Shown: positions 36,375-44,893 of the stretch, in pieces | Layout of the letters: each line of letters starts with the position of its first letter | How positions within the stretch are numbered: the stretch's first letter is position 1 | Assembly: GCA_046154665.1 (NCBI GenBank) | Contig: JBJXFG010000056.1 | Location: 1 to 64,000, forward strand | DNA from: JAFLCM01 sp046154665 | Lineage (GTDB): Bacteria > Planctomycetota > Phycisphaerae > Phycisphaerales > UBA1924 | DNA: 64,000 bases | Reading direction: 5' to 3' | The notes under the pieces: model-generated | What the model was told of the DNA's origin: nothing | The model's database searches: none | Seen by the model: only the letters and a program-made list of their open reading frames with translations | Program-made: the position numbers and the translations under genes

Positions 36375-36399
36375 CACCTGGCAGGTGAAGAAGCGCTTC
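36375..36399. promoter_or_regulatory. Two perfect palindromes in the leader of the large exported gene
   Basis: CACCTGGCAGGTG (36375-36387) and GAAGCGCTTC (36390-36399) lie side by side, 21-45 bases upstream of the ATG at 36354 and just before its ribosome site. They may be repressor or activator operators, or RNA hairpins that control translation. No matching second copy was noticed. Confidence 0.45.
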
Positions 36400-36835
36400 C
36401 CGACTGCGTCACGAAACTCCTGACTCGAAACCTCGTGACCCGTCGTTCGCAGGCCCGTCCGATCGAAGCGGAGACGCGGGCCACACTTGTTCCGACACAG
36501 ATTCCGGGAGCGGCACCGTGCCGTCTCCGCTTTGAACTTTGTTTCTCAGCCGCACCGTTACCGGGACTTCCCCGACCGACGTGCGGACATGTCACCGAAC
36601 ACTCGCTGCAGGCCCGACCGCTGTTCTCGCTCCGAATCACGCTGTTGCGCCTTCGTCGCTTCGTGCCAACGGCCAACCCGCCTCACACATCGACACGCCG
36701 AGCCTTCCGACACCAAACCACGCGGGCCATCCCGAGACCTCGGCAATCTCGGTTAGCACTCGCTCCTATCGGTCGGACCATACCCCCAGCCCCCGAAAAA
36801 GGCAACGATCGCACCCAAACCCCCACCTTCCCAAG

Positions 36836-37187
36836 TTATCCACAGCACCCCGAAAACCCACCGATCGGTCCATTTCCGCCACCAAAACTCCACCTTGACA
36901 CTTGCCGCAACCACCATTTTTTGCTGGTCTTAGGGCCTTCTCGCTCGCGCCGTCTTCCTTATTACCGGCCCCTGGGGCTCGTCACGCCCGAGAACCTGAC
37001 GATGAATGGCTCCTCACGGCGGCGTTGCCGTCGTTCCTTCGGAGTTTGGCGTCTCAAGGTCCGCTTTTCCGAACAAGGCACCTCGTCGAGTCTCCGATGC
37101 GGGTGTCTCGAACACCAACCGGGGCCCAAGAGAGGGCACGTCCGATAGCGATGGGCTCGGCTCTTTGTCGTCACAACCTGTGGATAG
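36836..37187. other. Gene-free region with two DnaA-box-like sites
   Basis: The 1.2 kb between 36355 and 37567 contains no gene I can support; open frames here are Arg/Pro/Ser-rich and lack domains. It holds a consensus DnaA box TTATCCACA at 36836-36844 and a one-mismatch box in the opposite direction (TGTGGATAG, 37179-37187), plus A-rich patches near 36795 and a T6 run near 36918. This could be a replication origin, but two boxes are few and dnaA is not nearby. It may equally be only the promoter region for pilT and the 1,461-residue gene. Confidence 0.3.
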
Positions 37188-37270
37188 ACCGTGACTTGCG
37201 CGCCGTCTCGCCGCTCGTCCGAGAACGGTGGAGTGCACAGCCCACGGCACGTTGACTCTCATTCCGAGCG

Positions 37271-37304
37271 TCGGCGGGTACCTCTATTCGGCGGGTACCT
37301 CTAT
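37271..37304. repeat. 17-bp tandem duplication upstream of pilT
   Basis: TCGGCGGGTACCTCTAT occurs twice in direct contact with no mismatch. It lies 264 bases before the pilT start. It may be a duplicated regulator site or a recent slippage event. Confidence 0.85.
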
Positions 37305-37567
37305 AGGGGTGGAGTCAGGAGCTTGGGGGCGGGGTCGGACGAGCCGTGGTCCGCGACGACCGTCGCTCGCGCGAACTGGTTCCTTCTTTGCGGCCTGGTG
37401 CCCGCTGGTTGATGGGCCGGTTCCCCGGAGCGCCTTCACCGCGTCCCGAAACCAACCGATGACCGGGGCAGCGCTGCCGCGCGCGGCGACTGGTTTGCCC
37501 TGCATCGACACCCTTGATCCCCCCGTGATCCCGCCTGGGTCACTTCCGGGGGGCGGAGCCTGAGCCC

Positions 37568-38629
37568 ATGTCCATCGACATTGATGCCATCTTGAAGGCC
37601 GCCCATCAGGCCGACGCTTCGGACATCCACATCGTGGCCGGGCACACGCCGGTGTTCCGAATCCACACCATCATGACCCCTTCGGGGCTGCCCATCGTGT
37701 CGCCCGAGGACGCGCTGGCGATGGTGAAGAAGATGGCCTCGCTCGAGGCGTTCCGGCGCTTCGAGGAGCAGAAGGACTCCGACTTCTCGTACTCCATCAA
37801 GGAGATCGGACGCTACCGCGTCAACGCCCACGTGCAGCGCGGCGTGGCGGGCATCGCGATGCGTGCCATCAAGTCCAAGGTTCCCCCGATGTCGAAGCTC
37901 AACCTGCCGCCGGTCATCGAGCGGCTCACCTACTTGCCCCGCGGCATGGTGCTGGTGACGGGCGACACCGGCTCGGGCAAGTCGACCACGCTCGCCGCCA
38001 TGATCGAGGCGATGAACGAGCGCTACCAGAAGCACATCATCACGCTTGAGGACCCCATCGAATACGCGATGGTGAGCAAGCAGTCGCTGATCGAACAGCG
38101 CGAGCTCGGGCAGGACATGCCCAGCTTTGCGAGTGCGCTCAAGCACGCCTTGCGTCAGGACCCCGACATCATCCTCGTCGGCGAAATGCGCGACCTCGAC
38201 ACGACCGCGCTGGCCATGACGGCGGCGGAAACCGGCCACTTGGTGCTGTCCACGCTGCACACCGTCAACGCCTCGCAGACCGTCGAGCGAATCATCGACA
38301 TGTACCCGAGCAACCAGCAGAACCAGATCCGCGCGATGCTGGCCGACACGCTGCAGGCGGTGGTGTCGCAGACGCTGTTCAGCCGCATCGATGCCAAGGG
38401 CATGGTGCCCGCCGTGGAGGTGCTGCTGTGCACGCCCGCGGTGCGGAACATTGTCCGCGAAGGGCGCACGTTCGAGATTCCAAACGTCATCGAGACCAAC
38501 CGGGCGCTGGGCATGTGCAGCCTGGACGCGTCGATCGCGGAGCTGTACTTCAACGGCATGATCAGCCGCGAAGACGCCATCGAACAGGCGGCGTACCCGG
38601 ACAAGCTGGAGAAGCAGCTGGCGGCGTAA
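37568..38629 (+). CDS. pilT: PilT-type pilus retraction ATPase
   Basis: A 353-residue ATPase of the PilT branch. An N-terminal PAS-like domain (DASDIHIVAGHTPVFRI) leads to the motor: Walker A GDTGSGKSTTLAAMIEAM (about 131-148), Asp box ITLEDPIEYAM, Walker B DPDIILVGEMRDLDT, and His box LSTLHTVNASQTVERIIDMYP. The retraction-specific AIRNLIRE motif is present as AVRNIVREG, which favours PilT over PilB. No tetracysteine zinc site is seen. ATG at 37568. pilC follows after a 132-base spacer. Confidence 0.92.
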   Translation: MSIDIDAILKAAHQADASDIHIVAGHTPVFRIHTIMTPSGLPIVSPEDALAMVKKMASLEAFRRFEEQKDSDFSYSIKEIGRYRVNAHVQRGVAGIAMRAIKSKVPPMSKLNLPPVIERLTYLPRGMVLVTGDTGSGKSTTLAAMIEAMNERYQKHIITLEDPIEYAMVSKQSLIEQRELGQDMPSFASALKHALRQDPDIILVGEMRDLDTTALAMTAAETGHLVLSTLHTVNASQTVERIIDMYPSNQQNQIRAMLADTLQAVVSQTLFSRIDAKGMVPAVEVLLCTPAVRNIVREGRTFEIPNVIETNRALGMCSLDASIAELYFNGMISREDAIEQAAYPDKLEKQLAA

Positions 38630-38761
38630 GGCCGCGGGAGTCGGGAGTCGGCAGTCGGAAGACTGGACTCTCGTTCGACACTCCAAGACACACCGCAGCG
38701 CGTTCGCCCCGACTCCCCCACCCGGCTCCCCCCTCCCGACTCCCCACTCCCGCCCATCCCC
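38630..38761. repeat. Simple-sequence spacer of GGAGTCG / GACTCCC units
   Basis: The gap between pilT and pilC opens with GGGAGTCGGGAGTCGG and closes with GACTCCCCACTCCCGCCC, so the two ends are roughly complementary. The same units occur at 25985-26033 between gspF and gspD. The pilC start codon has C-rich sequence rather than a Shine-Dalgarno sequence in front of it. Confidence 0.7.
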
Positions 38762-39988
38762 ATGAACGCCTACCGCTACCAAATCCGTAATGCGTCCGGC
38801 CAGGTGGTCGTGGGCGTTCTGCAGGCCGACTCCGCCGCCGGGGCTGCTTCGACGCTGAAGAACCAGGGTGCCCACGTGCTGGCGCTATCGCCGGTGCAGG
38901 GCAACGCTGATTCGGACGCGCTGCTGGAACGGCTGAAGAAGCTCAACGCCGGCCGGCCCACGATGAAGCACGTGCTGGACTTCACCACCCAGCTGGCGGT
39001 GATGGTCCGCGCCGGCATCGGCCTGCGCTCGGCGCTCGACGCCATCGGCGAACAGGCCGAGCACGCCGGGTTCAAGCGCATCATTCTCGGCCTCAAGTCC
39101 GACGTCGAGTCCGGCAAGCAGTTCTCCGAAGCGCTCTCGCGCCACCCCAAGCTGTTCGGCCCGCTGTATGTGAACATGGTCCGCGCTTCAGAGATGTCGG
39201 GCTCGTTCGGCAAGATGCTCGACCGCATCGCCGGCTACACCGCCCAGCAGATCGAGACCAAGCGCATGGTCGTCGGTGCCATGATCTACCCCGGCGTGAT
39301 CGCCACGATGGCCGTCGGCGTCACCGTCTTCCTGCTCACCTTCGTGCTTCCGAAGTTCGCCAAGGTGTTCGAGGGCAAGGAATCCGTCCTGCCCTGGTCG
39401 ACCAAGTTCCTCATGGCCCTGTCGGACTTCATGGTCAACCAGTGGATGTGGGTCGTCGGCGGGCTGGTGGGCGCGGGCGTGGGCGGGTTCTTCTTCCTGC
39501 GCTCCGACTTCGGCTCGTCGTGGATGGACCGCTTCAAGCTGGCGTGCCCGATCCTCAAGCGGATGTTCCGCTCGCTGTACATCTCGCGGTCGCTGCAGAC
39601 CATGGGCGAGCTCATCAACGCGGGCGTGCCCATGCTCGACACCATCGCCATCACCGGCGACATCGCCGGCAGCCGCCTGTACCGCAAGATGTGGCGCGAC
39701 GTGTATTCGAGCGTGAAGGAAGGCAAGAAGATCACGCACACGCTGTCCCAGAACAAGCTGCTGCCGCACGCTGTGGTGCAGATGATCGGCGCGGGCGAAG
39801 AGTCCGGTAAGCTGGGCGAGGTGCTGGACGAAGTGTCGGTGTTCTACGCCAAGCAGCTGAAGGACGCGATCAAGGCGGTTACCGGAATGCTCGAGCCCAT
39901 CATGATCATCGTCATGGGCGGCATTGTCGGCTTCATCGCCATGTCCATCATCCTCCCGATCTTCAAGATGAGCCAGATCGTGAAGTGA
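38762..39988 (+). CDS. pilC: PilC-type pilus platform protein
   Basis: A 408-residue GspF/PilC-family inner-membrane protein. The N-terminus MNAYRYQIRNASGQVVVGVLQADS is typical. Two T2SSF domains follow, with FTTQLAVMVRAGIGLRSALDAIGEQ and the transmembrane run ATMAVGVTVFLLTFVLPKFAKVFEG, then SLQTMGELINAGVPMLDTIAITGD and EPIMIIVMGGIVGFIAMSIILPIFKM. It forms the base on which the pilus ATPase works. It lies between pilT and the prepilin-like genes. The next gene may overlap its stop, but the better-supported start is 93 bases on. Confidence 0.92.
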   Translation: MNAYRYQIRNASGQVVVGVLQADSAAGAASTLKNQGAHVLALSPVQGNADSDALLERLKKLNAGRPTMKHVLDFTTQLAVMVRAGIGLRSALDAIGEQAEHAGFKRIILGLKSDVESGKQFSEALSRHPKLFGPLYVNMVRASEMSGSFGKMLDRIAGYTAQQIETKRMVVGAMIYPGVIATMAVGVTVFLLTFVLPKFAKVFEGKESVLPWSTKFLMALSDFMVNQWMWVVGGLVGAGVGGFFFLRSDFGSSWMDRFKLACPILKRMFRSLYISRSLQTMGELINAGVPMLDTIAITGDIAGSRLYRKMWRDVYSSVKEGKKITHTLSQNKLLPHAVVQMIGAGEESGKLGEVLDEVSVFYAKQLKDAIKAVTGMLEPIMIIVMGGIVGFIAMSIILPIFKMSQIVK

Positions 39989-40080
39989 TCGGCCCGTTGG
40001 CCCGATCCCTCACGGGGAGGCCGTGTTCACGGGCGCGATCCCTGCAGCCAGGGACCCCCCGTGTCGGCAAGGAGCCCCCC

Positions 40081-40875
40081 GTGACGAACCACAACGTCCG
40101 ACAACCCGCGTTCCCCGTGCCACTGACCCGTCTTCGGGTCGGTGCTCGCACGGTCCGACATCGCACTGACCCGAGGACGGGTCAGTGGCACGGCCCCAGT
40201 CAGGGTGCCTTCACGCTGCTCGAAACCATGCTGGCGATGGTCATCCTGACCGTCGGCGTGGTCGCGGTCGTCCAGGCGCAGCGCGAGTTCCTCATCCAGA
40301 ACCTCTGGTCCACCCACGCCAGCACCGCCACCTACCTCGCCACCGAGCTGCGCGAGCTCTCGCGCTCGTTCCCGCGCCACGACCGCCAGACCGGCGGGCT
40401 CTATTTCACGAACCCCGCCGACCCCAACACCATCACCGGCTGGGGCCCCGAGGCCAACGAGAACGACACCCCCGACATCGACGACCTCGACGACCTCCAC
40501 GGTGCCGTCTTCGGGCCCGCCACCAGCTTTCCCATCGGCTTCACGATGACCCGGCGGTACTCCGGGCCCATCAACGCCTTCGGGGAAGTCATCCCCGAGA
40601 CCCTCCCCGACGGCTCGACCGCCACGGTCCAGATCGACGGCCAGAACGTCATCGTCCCGCTCCGCGGCTGGACGCAGATCGTCGAGGTCACCAAGGTCGA
40701 TCCGTACAACTACAGCCAGGCGTTGGCGACGAACGTGCAGGCCATCTCGGGCAGCGCGGTGCTTCGTCCCGTTGATCGCTACCCGGTGCGCGTCACCGTT
40801 ACGGTGCTCTATCAAGGCTCATGGGACAACGACGCGCCGGCGGTGACGAGCGTTTCGTGGATCGTGGAGCCGTAG
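40081..40875 (+). CDS. PilV-like prepilin with repeat-bearing leader
   Basis: A 264-residue type IV prepilin-like protein. AFTLLETMLAMVILTVGVVAVVQAQ is the pilin N-helix with E5. The cleavage site is GPSQG-AF. GTG at 40081 has AAGGAG at ideal spacing (40069-40074). It is therefore preferred over the GTG at 39985, which overlaps pilC. The resulting leader is about 42 residues long and is largely encoded by the inverted repeat at 40117-40191. The body (STATYLATELRELSRSF, WTQIVEVTKVDPYNYSQ, YPVRVTVTVLYQG) fits a PilV/GspI-like minor pilin. Confidence 0.8.
   Translation: MTNHNVRQPAFPVPLTRLRVGARTVRHRTDPRTGQWHGPSQGAFTLLETMLAMVILTVGVVAVVQAQREFLIQNLWSTHASTATYLATELRELSRSFPRHDRQTGGLYFTNPADPNTITGWGPEANENDTPDIDDLDDLHGAVFGPATSFPIGFTMTRRYSGPINAFGEVIPETLPDGSTATVQIDGQNVIVPLRGWTQIVEVTKVDPYNYSQALATNVQAISGSAVLRPVDRYPVRVTVTVLYQGSWDNDAPAVTSVSWIVEP
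40117..40191. repeat. Inverted pair of CACTGACCCG hairpins inside a prepilin leader
   Basis: The left arm (40117-40145) and right arm (40163-40191) are 29-base reverse complements with two mismatches. Each arm alone folds as CACTGACCCG-TCTT-CGGGTCGGTG. The pair lies between the start codon and the prepilin cleavage site of the gene at 40081, and is read in frame as PLTRLRVGARTVRHRTDPRT. Confidence 0.85.
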
Positions 40876-40975
40876 GAGGGGCAGGGGCAGTGGGGCGTGG
40901 GCAGTGGGGCGTGGGGTTTCGGATTCAGCGTTCCAGGGAGCCGTTCGACAAGCGTCCGTGCTGGAGTTCACATCG

Positions 40976-43894
40976 ATGCGCCAACTTGTCCGTCATCTCC
41001 CGATCTCTCGAACCACCCGCCCGCCCGCGCTCTCCACGGTGGGGCAGGCTTCCAGCCTGCCATCCTCTGCGTCCGCGAAACGGGCGAGCGAGGCCCCACG
41101 GCGGCGCTCCGCCGAGAACCCGCGCTCGCGCGGCGTCGTCGGCGTCCTCGCGATGATGCTGCTGGTGCTCTTCACCACGCTGGCGCTCGCGATGGCCGTG
41201 GCCACGCAGGGCAACCTGCGCACGGCGTCGAGCCATCTGCGAGTGACCCGCGCGCAGGGCGCGGTGGATACCGGTCTGTCGCTCGCCTCGACGCGCCTGA
41301 ACGAAGCCGCGGCGCGCTTCGTCACGCCCAAGGGCGAGATGACCCCCGCCTATCTCTCGAGCCTGTGGTCCAACGCCACCGCCGCGACGCCTGTCGCGAC
41401 CGTGCTGCCGCCCTTTGACGGGCGTACCGAGAACACGACGCCCAACGGCATCGCCGCCGCCCTGCGCAACCTGCACGCCTCCGACGCGACCGCCAACGTG
41501 GTGGCCACCAACGGCTCGAACGCCCCGGGGGTGATCCCCGACCTCGACGTGCCCGACACCTGGGTCGTGTTCCGCCCGATCGGCATCGCCCGCGCGCCCA
41601 ACGACAAGATCGTCACCGCGGTGCAGATCGCGTTTGCGCCGCCGGATTCGACGACCGGTCAGGTGCTCGCGGTCGTGACCGGCTATGACTGGGACCACGC
41701 CCGCAAGCGCTGGGTGACGCGCACCGGCCAGCAGTGGTTCAGCCTGCACAAGACCGTCCGCCACGCCATCCTCTCGCCCTCGCGCGTGATGATCGGGCGC
41801 GATGTGCAGATCGAAGGCCCCGTCGGCGTGCGCTACGACTCCAACGCCCTCGACGATGTCGACGGCCCACCCATCACCATCAAGTCCGACTTCGAGGGCT
41901 TGAGCTCCCAGCTCGACGCCCGCCTCCGTGATTTCTATGCCAAAGTGCTCGCCGACGACGTCGACGGCGACAACCGTCTCCGCGTGACGCATCCCACCGA
42001 GTCACGCAGCATCTCCGCGATGAACACGACCGACTACAACGGCGATTCCGCGCCCGACAACGCCTTCAAGGATGTGACGAAGGACGGGGCCATCGATGAC
42101 TTTGACATCTTCGTCGTGTTCTACGACACCAACAACGACGGCCGGCTGGTGCTGTCGACCGCGCTGACCGCGGGCACGCCCAACGCCACCGCCACCGCCG
42201 AGTTCACCGCCGACGACGCTCTGGCCCTGCTGATCGATTCCGGCGCGGGCGACCGCAACCGCAACGGGCGCAAGAACGGGCGGCTCGTCAACGGCTCGTG
42301 GGATTACTCCACCTTCAAGGACAACAACGGCGACGGGACCCTCGACAACGACGACATCGACGCCGACGATCTGACGCTCGGCTACCGCGACGGCATCCTC
42401 GACTACCGCGACCAGTACGCCAAGGTCCGCGGCGCGATCGGGCTCAAGGTGGCCCGCTCGACGTGGGAGGCCGCCAACGACAGCGAAGGCGCCGTTGTCA
42501 CCGACTATCAGAAGTACGTCAAGGGCGCGATCACGCCGGCGACGGGCGACAGCGCCACCGAGTTCGGGCTGCCCAGCGCCGAGTTGCCCGAGATCACCGA
42601 TGCTTCCTTCGCCGACGCCGCCGAGGCTCTGACCGACATCTCGGAGAGCCAGAACCAGACGTTTGCGCAGCAAGTCGCCGCCGAGAAGGGTGAGAACTGG
42701 ACCCCGCCGCGGGTGATCGAGGCGACACCCTACGCCGCCCCCGCTCCTGCGGACTGGTACAGCCGGCCCGTGTACGAAGGCATCACGTTCCGCAACGTGA
42801 CCATCCCGATGGGCAACAACGGGCTGTTCAAGGACTGCAAGTTCATCGGCGTCACCCGTGTCCGCGCTTACGCCACCAACAACCACCCCTCGTGGTCGTA
42901 CTACGGCCAGGAGAGCCGCGACGCCTCCACGGGCGTGCTCAGGCTCGTCTATCCGCCCCCGCCCGCCGAGTCCGCCGCCCAGCTCGACAAGTCGTACTCC
43001 GAAGAGGGCGCCGAAAACTACGATTCACTCCCTGAGCCGCTGGTCGTCTCGGTTGACCTCAACGGCGACGGCACCGCCAACGACCCCTGCACCAACACCA
43101 AGCTCGTCTCCAACAACCTCCGCTTCCACGACTGCACTTTCGTCGGCTCCATCGTCGCCGACAAGCCTGTCAACTTTTCGCAGACCCGAACCAAGATCGT
43201 CTTCACCGGCGCCACCAAGTTCGTCGACAAGAACCCCGAAGCGCCCGACGACCCCAGCGAAAACCCCACCAGCGCCGAGATGGAAGTCATCAGGAAGTCG
43301 TCCCTGATGCTCCCCAACTACTCCGTCGACATCGGCACCAACAACTCGCCCTCGACCCAGGACGTCCGCCTCACCGGGGCCATCATCGCCGGCGTCATCG
43401 ACGTCCGCGGCAACGCTTCCATCGAGGGCGTCCTCCTCGGGACCTATCAGCCGGTCTACGGCGTGGCACCTCTCGAAACCTACGGCGAGCCCACCGGCAA
43501 CCCCGCCAACTTCAACATCACCCTGGGCTACTTCGGCCCCAGCGACGGCGGCGACGTCGAAGGCTTCGACCTCGGCGCCCTCACCGACCTCGACGGCAAC
43601 GGCTCCAAGGACATCGGATGGGACACCGCACGCGATTCGACCGGCAACCTCATCCCACTGGCGGGATGGGGCGGCACCCACCAGGAATCCTGGTACGACG
43701 GGCAGCCCGAAGAAGACTCCGAGATCGCCCCCAACACCTACGTCCGCAGAGCCATCCCCTTCAACGGCCACGGCCGCATCACCCTGAAGTGGAACCCCGA
43801 CATGGTCCTGCCCGACGGGCTCGCCTCCGCACTCTCCGCACGATCAGTCTCCAACTCGTACCAGGAGGGCCGCTATGTCGTCCAGGCTGACTAA
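40976..43894 (+). CDS. Large PilX/GspK-like prepilin-family protein
   Basis: A 972-residue protein whose N-helix GVVGVLAMMLLVLFTTLALAMAVATQGNLRTASSH resembles PilX/GspK-type minor pilins, with cleavage likely at SRG-VVG. The ATG at 40976 has GGAG upstream and gives a leader of about 54 residues that includes the repeat at 41038-41061 (read as VGQASSLPS). Calcium-loop-like segments follow (DYNGDSAPDN, DTNNDGRLVL, DNNGDGTLDNDDIDADD), then a right-handed beta-helix-like stretch (GITFRNVTIPMGNNGLFKDC, LRFHDCTFVGSIVADKPVNF, RLTGAIIAGVIDVRGNASIEG). It is much longer than usual PilX (about 200 residues) and may be a tip adhesin. Its 3' end overlaps the next gene. Confidence 0.75.
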   Translation: MRQLVRHLPISRTTRPPALSTVGQASSLPSSASAKRASEAPRRRSAENPRSRGVVGVLAMMLLVLFTTLALAMAVATQGNLRTASSHLRVTRAQGAVDTGLSLASTRLNEAAARFVTPKGEMTPAYLSSLWSNATAATPVATVLPPFDGRTENTTPNGIAAALRNLHASDATANVVATNGSNAPGVIPDLDVPDTWVVFRPIGIARAPNDKIVTAVQIAFAPPDSTTGQVLAVVTGYDWDHARKRWVTRTGQQWFSLHKTVRHAILSPSRVMIGRDVQIEGPVGVRYDSNALDDVDGPPITIKSDFEGLSSQLDARLRDFYAKVLADDVDGDNRLRVTHPTESRSISAMNTTDYNGDSAPDNAFKDVTKDGAIDDFDIFVVFYDTNNDGRLVLSTALTAGTPNATATAEFTADDALALLIDSGAGDRNRNGRKNGRLVNGSWDYSTFKDNNGDGTLDNDDIDADDLTLGYRDGILDYRDQYAKVRGAIGLKVARSTWEAANDSEGAVVTDYQKYVKGAITPATGDSATEFGLPSAELPEITDASFADAAEALTDISESQNQTFAQQVAAEKGENWTPPRVIEATPYAAPAPADWYSRPVYEGITFRNVTIPMGNNGLFKDCKFIGVTRVRAYATNNHPSWSYYGQESRDASTGVLRLVYPPPPAESAAQLDKSYSEEGAENYDSLPEPLVVSVDLNGDGTANDPCTNTKLVSNNLRFHDCTFVGSIVADKPVNFSQTRTKIVFTGATKFVDKNPEAPDDPSENPTSAEMEVIRKSSLMLPNYSVDIGTNNSPSTQDVRLTGAIIAGVIDVRGNASIEGVLLGTYQPVYGVAPLETYGEPTGNPANFNITLGYFGPSDGGDVEGFDLGALTDLDGNGSKDIGWDTARDSTGNLIPLAGWGGTHQESWYDGQPEEDSEIAPNTYVRRAIPFNGHGRITLKWNPDMVLPDGLASALSARSVSNSYQEGRYVVQAD
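41038..41061. repeat. Single GGCAGGCT hairpin (family A, copy 2)
   Basis: GGCAGGCT-TCC-AGCCTGCC preceded by GGTGG. This is one arm of the element at 10-71. It is inside the translated leader of the prepilin-like gene at 40976. Confidence 0.85.
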
Positions 43895-44774
43895 AGGTAC
43901 GTCGGCTCTCCGAGCCGACCGAATGCCCGTGAAAGCGGAGTGGCGGACCAGATTGAGATCGGTGGGGCAGGCTTCCAGCCTGCCAAGCCAAAGCAGGCAG
44001 GCTGGAAGCCTGCCCCACCGGACAATCATCCAGACGGCCCCACTGCCGAAGCCCGTGAGCGAAAGCACCATGCCCATCAGCATCACCCCCAATCCCGCGC
44101 GCGTGTACCGCAGCGCCCCCCGCCGCCGCGCCGCCGCCTTCTCGCTCCTCGAAATGCTCATCGCGCTGGCCATCTCGAGCGCCCTGCTCACCTCGATGAT
44201 GGTGGCCCTCGACACCATGTTCAAGGGCTACCAGCAAACCAGCGGCACCGTGAGCACCAACGTGGTGGCGCGCATCGCCGTCAACCGCATCCTCGCCATG
44301 GTCCGCACCGGCTCGGACTTCGGCCCCTTCCCCGCCGACGTACTCGACAGCGCCGAGAACCCTCTCCGCGCCGACTACTTCGAATACGTCAGCCGGCGGA
44401 ACAGTTCGGGCACCGCCATCGAGATCACCCGAGTCGAACACCGCTATCCCGGCCGCGACGCCCTGCTCCGAACTTGGAACCCCATCGACGGACCACCAGA
44501 CCTCGACTTCATCCCCACCGGGCCGGGCGCGCTGTGGCTGGTCACCATCAACCCCTCGACCAACGCCCGAGTGGAGACGATGCTGCTGCCCAACGTGCGT
44601 TCGGCCCACTTCACGCTGAACTACGCCGTGGGTCCGAAGCTGAACCGCGCCACCGTGGACCTGGTGGTCGAGAGCCTGGAAAGCCCCGACCTTGAGCTGA
44701 AGGCGGGCCAGGCCCCGCCGACGATCCGGCTGGTGGCCAGCGCGATGCCGCGGCGATCGATCGAGACGGAGTGA
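43875..44774 (+). CDS. PilW/GspJ-like prepilin with repeat-bearing leader
   Basis: A prepilin-like protein. RRRAAAFSLLEMLIALAISSALLTSMM holds the pilin helix with E5. The mature part (VVARIAVNRILAMVRTGSDF, IEITRVEHRYPGRDALLRTW, SAHFTLNYAVGPKLNRATVDLVVE) fits PilW/GspJ. ATG at 43875 has AGGAGG at good spacing and overlaps the previous gene's end. It gives a very long leader of about 89 residues that contains two hairpin elements (about 43902-43920 and 43961-44019). An internal ATG at 44070 would give a leader of about 24 residues but has only a weak ribosome site. I keep the longer form with reservation. Confidence 0.75.
   Translation: MSSRLTKGTSALRADRMPVKAEWRTRLRSVGQASSLPSQSRQAGSLPHRTIIQTAPLPKPVSESTMPISITPNPARVYRSAPRRRAAAFSLLEMLIALAISSALLTSMMVALDTMFKGYQQTSGTVSTNVVARIAVNRILAMVRTGSDFGPFPADVLDSAENPLRADYFEYVSRRNSSGTAIEITRVEHRYPGRDALLRTWNPIDGPPDLDFIPTGPGALWLVTINPSTNARVETMLLPNVRSAHFTLNYAVGPKLNRATVDLVVESLESPDLELKAGQAPPTIRLVASAMPRRSIETE
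43961..44019. repeat. Inverted pair of GGCAGGCT hairpins (family A, copy 3)
   Basis: GGTGGGGCAGGCTTCCAGCC and its reverse complement are separated by a spacer of about 12 bases. The structure is the same as at 10-71. It lies in the leader region of the prepilin-like gene at 43875 (or just upstream, if translation starts at 44070). It is read as VGQASSLPSQSRQAGSLPHR. Confidence 0.88.
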
Positions 44775-44789
44775 GAGCCACTTGAAAAC

Positions 44790-44850
44790 GGTGGGGCAGG
44801 CTTCCAGCCTGCCTGCCCCAATGCACGGCAGGCTGCAAGCTTGTCCCACC
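44790..44850. repeat. Inverted pair of GGCAGGCT hairpins (family A, copy 4)
   Basis: The same element lies in the spacer between the prepilin cluster and guaB, 15 bases past the preceding stop. The right arm is diverged (GGCAGGCTGCAAGCTTGTCC). It may help to end transcription before guaB. Confidence 0.85.
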
Positions 44851-44858
44851 TTTCCACG

Positions 44859-44887
44859 TTGACATTTCCCGTGTTTTCTGGCAACAT
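44859..44887 (+). promoter_or_regulatory. Possible guaB promoter giving a near-leaderless transcript
   Basis: TTGACA (44859-44864) is a perfect -35 element. A weak -10 candidate (CAACAT, 44882-44887) follows after 17 bases, only seven bases before the guaB ATG. GGCAACATTGCC here is also a palindrome. There is no Shine-Dalgarno sequence before the ATG, which fits a leaderless transcript, but the weak -10 makes this tentative. Confidence 0.35.
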
Positions 44888-44893
44888 TGCCAC

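Noticed and set aside
31867..36423. A 1,518-codon open frame on the plus strand, antisense to the large exported gene
   Set aside because: It is Gly/Ala/Val/Asp/Arg-rich with no domain, signal or ribosome site. It results from the codon bias of the real minus-strand gene, which has a signal peptide, Shine-Dalgarno sequence and terminator.
36435..37148. Possible 237-residue gene in the gene-free region
   Set aside because: It is Arg/Pro/Ser/Thr-rich with no domain, no ribosome site and no codon bias like its neighbours.
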